From NCBI RefSeq assembly GCF_902167145.1, contig NC_050097.1, forward strand, positions 143,989,982-144,053,981: a stretch of DNA of 64,000 nucleotides. The letters are read 5' to 3'. Within the stretch, counting starts at the first letter, position 1, and every line of letters begins with the position of its first letter. The notes under the pieces are model-generated. The model made no database searches, had not been told where the DNA came from, and saw only the letters and a list, made by a program, of their open reading frames with translations. This document shows, in pieces, positions 55,978 to 64,000 of the stretch. A program made the translations under genes and the position numbers. Source of the stretch: Zea mays (taxonomy: Eukaryota > Streptophyta > Magnoliopsida > Poales > Poaceae).

Positions 55978-57872
55978 CCCAAACCTCTTGAGAAGATCTT
56001 GAGTGTACTTCGTTTGAGAGAGGAAGGTGCCGTCCTTGAGTTCTTCACTTGGAACCCAAGGAAGTAGGTCAACTCGCCCATCATCGACATCTCAAACTTT
56101 TGTGTCATCACCCTGATAAACTCCTCACAAGACTTTTGATTAGTAGAACCAAATATTATGTCATCGACATAAATTTGGCACACAAAAAGATCACCATCAC
56201 AAGTCTTAGTGAAAAGAGTGGGATCGGCTTTCCCAACCTTGAAAGCATTAGCAATTAAGAAATCTCTAAGGCATTCATACCATGCTCTTGGGGCTTGCTT
56301 AAGTCCATAGAGCGCCTTAAAGAGCTTGAACACATGGTCGGGGTACCTGTCATCATCAAAGCCATGGGGTTGTTCCACGTATACCTCCTCCTTGATTGGC
56401 CCGTTGAGGAAAGCGCTCTTCACATCCATTTGAAACAACCTGAAAGAGTGGTGAGTGGCATAGGCTAATAATATTCGAATAGACTCTAGCCTAGCCACAG
56501 GAGCAAAAGTCTCCTCGAAATCCAAACCTGCGACTTGGGCATAACCTTTTGCCACAAGTCGAGCCTTGTTTCTTGTCACCACCCCGTGCTCGTCTTGCTT
56601 GTTGGGGAACACCCACTTGGTTCCCACAACATTTTGCTTAGGACGTGGCACCAGGCTCCAAACTTCATTTCTCTTGAAGTTGTTAAGCTCTTCCTGCATG
56701 GCCAACTCCCAATCCGGATCCTGCAAGGCCTCTTCTACCCTGAAAGGCTCAATAGAAGAGACAAACGAGTAATGTTCACAAAAATTAGCTAAACGTGAGT
56801 GAGTTGTTACTCCCTTGCTTATGTCACCCAGAATCTGGTCAATGGGGTGATGTCGTTGGATCGTTGCTCGGACTTGAGTTGGAGGGGCCCGTGGTGCTTC
56901 TTCCTCCATCACTTGTTCTTCCTGTGCTCCCCCTTGATCCTGTCCCTCTTCTTGAGGTACCTGTTCACCGTCTTGAGTTGGGAGATGCACCATTGTGGAG
57001 GAAGATGGCTGATCTTGCTCTTGTTGTTCCTGTGGTCGCACATCACCTATCGCCATTGTGCGCATTGCGGCCGTCAGAACATCATCTTCATCTATGTCAT
57101 CAAGATCAACTTGCTCTCTTGGAGAGCCATTAGTATCATCAAATACAATGTCGCTAGAGACTTCAACCAAACCCGATGATTTGTTGAAGACTCTATACGC
57201 CTTTGTATTTGAGTCATACCCAAGTAAAAACCCTTCTACTACCTTGGGAGCAAATTTGGAATGTCTACCTTTCTTCACCAGAATGTAACATTTGCTCCCA
57301 AATACACGAAAGTAAGAAACATTGGGTTTGTTACCGGTAAGGAGTTCATACGAGGTTTTCTTGAGAAGGCGATGTAGGTAGAGCCGGTTTATGGCGTGGC
57401 AAGCTGTGTTCACAGCTTCCGACCAAAACCGCTCGGGCGTCTTGAATTCTCCAAGCATCGTTCTCGCCATGTCGATAAGCGTCCTGTTCTTCCTCTCTAC
57501 CACACTGTTTTGTTGTGGTGTGTAGGGAGCGGAGAACTCGTGCTTGACGCCTTCCTCCTCAAGATACTCCTCCACTTGCAGATTCTTGAACTCGGACCCG
57601 TTGTCGCTTCTTATCTTTTTCACCTTGAGCTCAAATTTGTTTTGAGCCCTCCTTAGAAAGCACTTTAGGGTCCCTTGGGTTTCTGATTTATCCTGCAAAA
57701 AGAACACCCAAGTGAAGCAAGAAAAATCATCAACAATTACAAGACCATACTTACTTCCCCCGATGCTAAGGTAGGCGACGGGTCCGAAGAGGTCCATGTG
57801 AAGAAGCTCCAGTGGTCGTGATGTTGTCATCACATTCTTGCTGTGATGAGTGCTTCCCACCTGTTTCCCTGC
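55974..57872 (-). pseudogene. pol: Element K integrase and reverse transcriptase (628 open codons)
   Basis: The integrase core shows [18 protein letters not shown] and [10 protein letters not shown], the D-D-E triad. The GKD-like C-terminal region follows ([31 protein letters not shown]). An acidic glutamine-rich linker leads to RT ([51 protein letters not shown] and [11 protein letters not shown], an intact YVDD). The frame is lost at about 56041, where one or two bases are missing in VKQLKDG-type sequence. A TAG at 57873-57875 separates it from the pre-integrase part. Confidence 0.9.
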
Positions 57873-58410
57873 CTAACAAGCTGCACAAGGTCTATCTCGA
57901 AACATACATTGGTTAGTCCTAACACATGTTCTCCCTTTAGAAGTTTATGAAGGTTCTTCATCCTAACATGTGCTAGACGGCGATGCCACAGCCAGCCCAT
58001 ACTAGTCTTAGCTATTAAGCATGCATCTAGATCGGCCTCCTCTTTCGAAAAATCAACCAAGTAGAGTTTGCCGTCTAATACACCCTTAAATGCTAATGAA
58101 CCATCACTCCTTCTAAAGACAGATACATCAACATTTGTAAACAAACAATTGTAGCCCATGTGGCACAATTGACTTACAGACAGGAGGTTGTATCCTAATG
58201 ACTCTACTAAAAATACATTTGAAATAGAGTGCTCGCTTGTGATGGCTATCTTTCCCAAACCTTTGACCTTGCCTTGATTCCTATCTCCAAATATGATTGT
58301 ATCCTAGGAGTCCTTGTTCTTGACATAGGAGGTGAACATCTTCTCCCCCGTCATGTGGTTTGTGCATCCGCTGTCGATTATCCAGCTAGATCCCCCGGAT
58401 GCATAAACCT
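57873..58410 (-). pseudogene. pol: Element K aspartic protease and GAG-pre-integrase region
   Basis: On the minus strand near 58385-58340 the protease motif IIDSGCTNHMTGE is readable (DSG). A TAG follows near 58303. The open part 58258-57895 has EHSISNVFLVESLGYNLLSV and HRRLAHVRMKNLHKLL, the pre-integrase zinc-binding His region. A loss of about two bases near 57895 shifts the frame before the CAAC cysteines, and a TAG stands at 57873-57875. Confidence 0.85.
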
Positions 58411-58419
58411 ACAAGGAAT

Positions 58420-60798
58420 TTAAGCTTGGGTTTTAGGTACCCAACTCTTGTTGGCTCCTACAAGGTTAGTCACAATAGTTTTTGGAACCCATATGCAAGT
58501 TTTGTCTCCCTTGCATTTGGATCCCAATTTCCTAGCCACTACTTTTGCATTCTTACATGAAAGAACAAAAGAAGTGTAGCAAGCATGGAAAACAGTAGTA
58601 GGTATATTACACATTTTTCTAGGCACATGATGCACAACATGATTTTTCCTATGCCTATTTCTACCATGCACAAAAGTAGAACTAGAGGCAAACATAGCAT
58701 GTGAATCAAAAGCATCAAGATCATAACTCCTATTATAATTGGAATGACTAGCAATTTTCCTATTATAAATGAAAGCATGATTCCTTTGAGTACTACTAGC
58801 CATAGGAGCCTTCCCTTTCTCCTTGGTGAGAATGGGAGCCTTTTGGCTTGTTAAGTTCTTGGTTTCCCTTCGAAAACCAAGTCCGTCCTTAATTGAGGGG
58901 TGTCTACCAACAGTGTAGGCATCCCTAGCAAACTTTAATTTATCAAAATCATTTTTGCAAGTCTTAAGTTGAGCATTAAGACTTGCCACTTCATCATTCA
59001 ATTTAGTAATAACAATAAAATGTTCATCACAAGCATTAACATCAAAGTCCTTGCATCTATTGCAAATAACTACATGTTCTACACAAGATCTAGTTGCATT
59101 TGCCTCCTCTAGTTTAGCATTTAATTCATCATTTAAATTTTTTAAACTAGATACTGATTCATGGCAAACAGACAATTCAGAGGATAACATTTCATTTCTC
59201 TTAATTTCTAAGGCAAGAGATTTTTGAACACTAATAAATTTGTCATGCTCTTCATACAAAATATCTTCTTGCTTTTCTAGCAATATATCCTTTTCATTTA
59301 GAGCATCAATTAATTCATTAATTTTCTCTACTTTGGCTCTATCTAATCCTTTAAATAGACTAGAGTAATCTACTTCATCATCGGAGGAATCCTCATCACT
59401 AGAAGTAGAGTACTTAGGGGAATCTCGAACACTTACCTTCTTCTCCTTGGCCATGAGGCAAGTGTGGCGTTCATTGGGGAAGAGCGAAGACTTGTTGAAG
59501 GCCGAGGCAGCGAGTCCTTTGTCGTCGGAGTCGGAAGAAGAGCAGTCCGAGTCCCATTCCTTTCCAAGGTGCGCCTCGCCCTTTGCCTTCCTGTAGCTCT
59601 TCTTCTTCTCCTTCTTCCCATGTCTTTCTTGTCCCTGGTCATTTTCATTATCAAGACATTAAGCAATAAAATGACTAGTCTTACCGCATTTGAAGCAGGA
59701 GCGCTTTCCCCTTGTTTTATTCTTGTTGGGGTACTCCTTGCGTCATTTAAGTGCGGTCTTAAAGCGCTTGATGATAAGCACCATCTCATCTTCGTTGAGG
59801 CCGACAGCCTCCACTTGAGCTACCTTGCTTGGTAGTGCCTCCTTGCTGCTAGTTGCCTTGAGTGCAACGGGCTGCGGCTCGTAGACGGGCAGAGGGTCGT
59901 TTAAGGTGTCATCTACATACCTTACCTCCTTAACCATCATGCGCCTGCTTACAAATTTTCCGAGTATCTCCTCGGGCGTCATCTTTGTGTACCTGGGATT
60001 TTCACGGATAAGATTTACAAGATGGGGGTCAATAACTATAAAGGACCTGAGCATGAGTCGGAAGACATCGTGGTCCGTCCATCTTGTGCTTCCATAGCTT
60101 CTAATCTTGTTGACCAGGGTCTTGAGCCTGTTGTAGGTATGTGTTGGCTCTTCAACCCTGATCATGGCGAATCTCCGTAGCTCGCCTTCCACCAACTCCA
60201 TTTTTGTGATCATGGTGGCGTCGTTTCCCTCATGAGATATCTTGAGGGTGTCCCAGATCTGTTTTGCATTGTCCAAGCCGCTAACCTTGTTGTATTCATC
60301 CCTACACAGAGATGCTAGCAATATAGTAGTGGCTTGGGCATTTTTATGAATTTGCTCATTAATAAACACGACATTGTCAGTACTATCAAAGTGCATTCCA
60401 TTTTCAACAATCTCCCAGATACTAGGATGGAGAGAGAATAAATGACTACACATTTTATGACTCCAGAAAGAATAGTCTTCTCCATCAAAGTGGGGAGGTT
60501 TTCCAAGAGGAATTGATAGCAAATGAGCATTAGAATGGTACAGAATACGAGAATAATCAAATGAATAGTTTTGATTAACTGGTTTCTTCTTTGACGAGGA
60601 GTCATCGTTGTCATTGTGTGGTGAAGAAGACGAGGCATCGCTATTGTAGTAGATGATCTTCTTGATGCGCCTCTTCTTCTTCCCGTCTCTTTTCTTGTGA
60701 CTCGAGCCTGAGTCGGTTGGCTTGTCGTCTCTAGGCTCGTTGAGGAAGGACTCCTTTTCCTTGTCGTTGACCACCATCCCCTTTCCCTTAGGATCCAT
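58420..60798 (-). pseudogene. gag: Element K gag (two in-frame stops)
   Basis: One frame from ATG 60798 to the stop at 58420, broken by TGA at 59745-59743 and TAA at 59661-59659. The N-terminus is basic and serine-rich. The UBN2/copia Gag core (KPPHFDGEDYSFWSHKM, AKQIWDTLKISHEG, EVRRF-like GELRRFAMI) spans residues 95-260. A single zinc knuckle CFKCGKTSHFIA is followed by the TAA where the last Cys approaches. The C-terminal part is a coiled coil (KINELIDALNEKDILLEKQED) ending WVPKTQA, as in Sirevirus Gag. The knuckle and coiled coil are separated from the capsid by the stops. Confidence 0.88.
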
Positions 60799-60833
60799 CT
60801 CTTCGGGCGGTTAGTCCCTTACGTGAAGAGTAC

Positions 60834-60847
60834 GACTCTGATACCAA
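60834..60847 (-). other. Primer-binding site of element K
   Basis: The minus strand reads TTGGTATCAGAGTC immediately after the 5' LTR (one base gap), complementary to the initiator tRNA-Met 3' end over its first 12 bases after the leading T. Confidence 0.88.
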
Positions 60848-60848
60848 T

Positions 60849-62190
60849 TGAGAGCACCTAGAGGGGGGTGAATAGGTGATCCTGTAAAATCAAACACTAA
60901 TAGCCACAAAAACTTAATTTAAAGTGTTAGTACGGCTAAGTGGTTGAGAGACGAGTTCTTGTGGACAAAATAATCACAGAGAAAGCAATCACAAGAGACA
61001 CGCGATTTTTATCCCGTGGTTCGTCCAAGTAACACTTGCCTACTTCCACGTTGTGGCTTACGAATGGACGAGGGTTGCACTCAACCCCTTTCAAGTGATC
61101 CAATGATCAACTTGAATACCACGACTTTCTTCCTTATATTCTTTTTCCCATTTGCGAGGAATCTCCACAAGTTGGAGCCTCTCGCCCTTACAATATTGAT
61201 CACAAAGAATGCACAAGAGTAAGGTTGGGAAGAGCAACACACATAAGATTCAAATAAGCAGCACAACCACGCACACAAGTCACGACTTGAGCTCGAAACA
61301 CAACACATGGAGCTCACAACTCAAATGGAGCTCAAATCACTATCACAAAGAATCGAATGCGTGAAGTTGGAGTCTTGGAGTCTTAGGATGCTTAGTGAAT
61401 GCTTGGGTTTACTCCTCCATGCGCCTAGGGGTCACTTTTATAGCCCTAAGGCAGCTAGGAGCCGTTGGAGACAAACTTGGAAGGCCATCCTTGCCGTCTG
61501 TCGAGTGGCGCACCGGACAGTCCGATGCGTCACCGGACAGCTACTGTAGCCTGTCCGGTGCGCAATTGCCTTCCAAATCGAGCACAGACGACCGTTGCAG
61601 CTCCGGGCCCATTGGCGCACCGGACACTGTCCGGTGCACACCAGACAGTCCGGTGCCCTCTGCCGACCGTTGGAGCTGCCACGCGTCGCGCGAAGATTGC
61701 GCGGCCGACCGTTGGCGCTGGCGACCGTTGGCTCACCGGACAGTCCGGTGCACCACCGGATAGTCCGGTGAATTATAGTCACGTCGCCTTTTTGCTTTTC
61801 CCGAGGGCGACGAGTTTGCCGCGGATGGCTCACCGGACAGTCCGGTGCACCACCAGACCGTCCGGTGAATTGTAGCCGTACGCCACCGTCGATTCCCGAG
61901 AGCGGCATTTTCACCGGAGACCAGCCTGGTGCACCGGACACTGTCCGGTGTGCCAGAGTGAGCTGGATTTTGCTGCACCGAGCTAAGTCTTTTCAGTTTC
62001 TTTTCTCACTGTTTCTAGCACTTAGACAGAACACATTAGTACTCAAAACAATGTACTAAGTCTAGAAACATACCTTTTGCCTTGATTTGTACTTCTCACT
62101 TTATTTGGCACATGAGAACTTAATTAAATGTGTTGGGCACTTAATCACCAAAACATTATAGAAATTGCCCAAGAGCACATTTCCCTTTGA
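60849..62190 (-). repeat. Element K 5' LTR (1342 bp)
   Basis: Copy of 53059-54440 lacking two 20-base palindrome units. Its right end reads CCCTTTGA instead of CCCTTTCA, so the terminal TG on the minus strand has become TC. Palindrome clusters at about 61510-61665 and 61735-61950. Confidence 0.92.
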
Positions 62191-63623
62191 CTAGGTTTCT
62201 TCACGAAATTGAGCGGGTCGCACAAGCACTCAGGTGCGTAATGTAGTAAAGAAGTAGGCTCGGGCTCAATTTATAGGGAGGTTGCCACAATCGGACGGAA
62301 TTCAAAAGATCTTCATGTGCGCTGGCGAGCTTGTGCGCGGGTAAGGCCACGACGAGCGCTCAAGTGAAATGCTTCGGTCGAACGAAGCCACCTCATGGTT
62401 ACATGCGCCACTTCTCGAAAGATTTTTACCAACGGCCGCAAGTCCGAGTAGTGAACACGGCAGCGATAGCGTTCTTATCTCCGGTGAGGTGCACTGAATC
62501 CAAATCGCTATCTTTCCTGCCAGCCTGAATTCTGATGAACATTGCGCCTTGATTCATGTAGTTACTTGCAAATCGGTCCTCATCAAAGTGGTGCATTAAT
62601 CAACGTTCTTTCACTTTGGTATAACGGCCATACCAAATATCCCCATGAATTAAGCACACAACGATGCCCAAGTTGGCTCAATAACATTGAACCCTAGCTT
62701 CAGTATGACCAAATGTAGTAATCACATTTCTTTCCCCATCAGACCGACTGACAGCGCCACTTCATGGCACCATAACTTCTGTTTTCACATAGCAACAAAC
62801 CAACCTTACTTTAGCAAAGTTATGCTTCTATATACAACCTTCAACTTCATCACAATGAACTTGGACTTAAACCCACTGAATCGTCATTAATTTATCTCCA
62901 AAGTCAGAACATCGCCAATGTTAAGCTAGGTTCAGAGTTTTCTTATGACTGACAGCCCAACTTTAGACCCAATTTCTCCAATTTCTAAGTAGCTTTAGGG
63001 CTTAACCACTTAATCAAACTTGTACCCCTTTAGTACCTCAACAAACTTGTTGCAGTGACCTAGGGAAAAATCTCCATGGATTAAGAAATACAAGGTCCCA
63101 AACTCGGCCTAATCACACTGATTTCAGAGTTAGCCATATGGGTGTCCTTGTGGCTTTTTCACAAATTAGTCCAATTTGTTCCACATCACATGAAAATCTT
63201 CCAATGTAAATGTTGTTTAGTTTTTGATACTCTACCACTTTGATATATGCACTTTGGTCCAAAAGTGTATAGAAATTGAAATCACCTTATAGGGCACAAA
63301 TTAGGGTTTCTAGGGCTCTTCTTAGGGCTTTGAGTGTTCTAGGGTTTGTGTGCCACTCTAATCCATCAAGTTTAGTCTCTTATGAAACTATCCACTAATT
63401 TTTGAGGTAATTCTCAATTCGGTATCACACACACCCATATACCTCAATCTCATGGTTAAGTACCTTACTCTAGGGTTAAGAAGCACTTCAAGTCATCACA
63501 TCACAACTTGTTTTTGAAATTTTAGCCTAGTGGATGCATTCGAGGTGTAACAAACATAACGACATGTCAATGCATATGATGCCATGCCCAAATTTTAGTT
63601 CTTGTAACATCAAGGGTGTTACA
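62191..63623 (-). repeat. Element H 5' LTR, right part (LTR start on minus strand)
   Basis: Begins with the second ctagg duplication of K and matches 43263-44693. On the minus strand it starts TGTAACACCCTTGATG at 63623. No coding. Confidence 0.9.
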
Positions 63624-64000
63624 GTTATGTGAATCTATATTAGAAGCCGATTTCGTGGTAGAAGACCAAAATATGTTTGAAGACGATTCACAGAACACCT
63701 TTGACCAAGGCAAGTGGATTCTCCCTCTGCATTTCTGATTGTACCCAAATAATGCATATAATAATGTTTACTTTTGGATATTTGCATAAATTTGATGGGT
63801 TTTGTCTAAATAGGATTACCTAGAAATACCAACCATATTCCTTGATTAACCTAGGATAAATACTATGCTTAGTAATGGTGCTACTGCTCAACTTAATCAT
63901 TATGATGTCACTCTATAAATGATACTATTATTTTGGAAATGAAATTTGTATTAAGATGATAACCCGATGGCTAAACAAGATCATGTTGTATTAATTGGAA
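63624..64000 (+). repeat. Element L: part of an older LTR-like sequence into which H inserted
   Basis: No coding. 'gaacacctttgaccaaggcaagtg' near 63693 resembles 'gagcaacaacctggtgaaggcaagtg' at 12867-12893 in solo LTR C. It is followed by the same kind of AT-rich tract, so this is probably the right-hand part of a related chromovirus LTR in plus orientation. It continues beyond the window. Confidence 0.5.

Larger units (their letters stand above)
53059..62190 (-). mobile_element. Element K: nearly complete Opie/Ji-like Sirevirus (Ty1/copia)
   Basis: LTRs (1382 and 1342 bases) flank a full set of gag, AP, INT, RT and RNase H on the minus strand, the Ty1/copia order. A perfect target duplication ctagg lies at 53054-53058 and 62191-62195, inside H's 5' LTR. 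The uninterrupted site is seen at 43262 in H's 3' LTR. There are few disabling changes: two stops in gag, stops and a frameshift around the pre-integrase region, and one frameshift before RNase H. K is the youngest-looking complete element here. Confidence 0.93.
27351..63623 (-). mobile_element. Element H: large chromovirus (Tekay/Del-like), host of nested insertions
   Basis: Long LTRs of about 4.2 kb, TGTAACACCC...TCTGTGACA on the minus strand, flank an internal region at 44694-50283 with primer-binding site, extra ORF, gag, PR, RT, RH, INT and chromodomain-like tail in that order. The 3' LTR is in three visible pieces (27351-27564, 29847-30662, 42198-44693), broken by I and J; its left 680 bases, matching 50284-50965, are absent beyond G. 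The 5' LTR (50284-53058 plus 62191-63623) is broken by K. The pieces were matched by reading them against each other. The right flank is an older LTR (L). Confidence 0.9.

Overview
The window is repeat-rich intergenic DNA from a grass, almost certainly maize (Zea mays) or a close relative. The evidence is: nested LTR retrotransposons of Sirevirus (Opie/Ji-like), chromovirus (Tekay/Prem1/Xilon-like) and cinful-zeon types; LTRs carrying clusters of the CACCGGAC(T/A)GTCCGGTG palindrome typical of Sireviruses; and a Helitron filled with fragments of plant genes. I see no intact host gene, no tRNA or rRNA gene and no CRISPR array. Element letters A-L are my own labels.

Layout. A (1-8102, minus): Sirevirus with an intact gag-only ORF and no pol; its 3' LTR runs off the left edge. 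D (8103-18352, plus): decayed chromovirus whose pol is split by B (9790-15374, minus), a small gag-fragment cinful-zeon-like element. B is itself split by C (10751-14225), a 3.5 kb solo LTR. E (18353-19191) is a truncated LTR plus internal stub, fused at a deletion junction to F (19192-24584, plus), a 5'-truncated chromovirus with a complete 3.65 kb LTR. F lies against G (24585-27350, minus), a truncated LTR.

From 27351 to 63623 the backbone is one large minus-strand chromovirus, H, with LTRs of about 4.2 kb. Its 3' LTR is interrupted by G on the left, by solo LTR I (27565-29846) and by an 11.5 kb Helitron J (30663-42197). Its internal region (44694-50283) has gag, protease, RT, RNase H, integrase and a chromodomain-like tail, all decayed. 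Upstream of gag there is an extra open 191-codon ORF whose first residues closely match the histone H3 tail. Its 5' LTR is split by K (53059-62190, minus), an almost complete Opie/Ji-type Sirevirus with a perfect CTAGG target duplication. H sits in a further plus-strand LTR-like sequence, L (63624-64000).

The Helitron carries minus-strand, intron-containing fragments recognisable as a BOR-type boron transporter, an NDR-type AGC kinase, ABCB19, exocyst SEC5, eIF1/SUI1, a RING E3 ligase and RNA polymerase subunit RPB5, plus unidentified exons. It has a second Helitron 5' terminus inside it, triplicated 3' terminal sequence and GC-rich minisatellites near both 5' ends.

Insertion order inferred from the interruptions: L, then H; then G, I, J and K into H; then F into G's LTR. 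On the left: D, then B, then C. The E/F junction and the missing left part of H's 3' LTR show that deletions followed. All calls come from reading the sequence; no alignment or database search was run, so family names are recognition-level.
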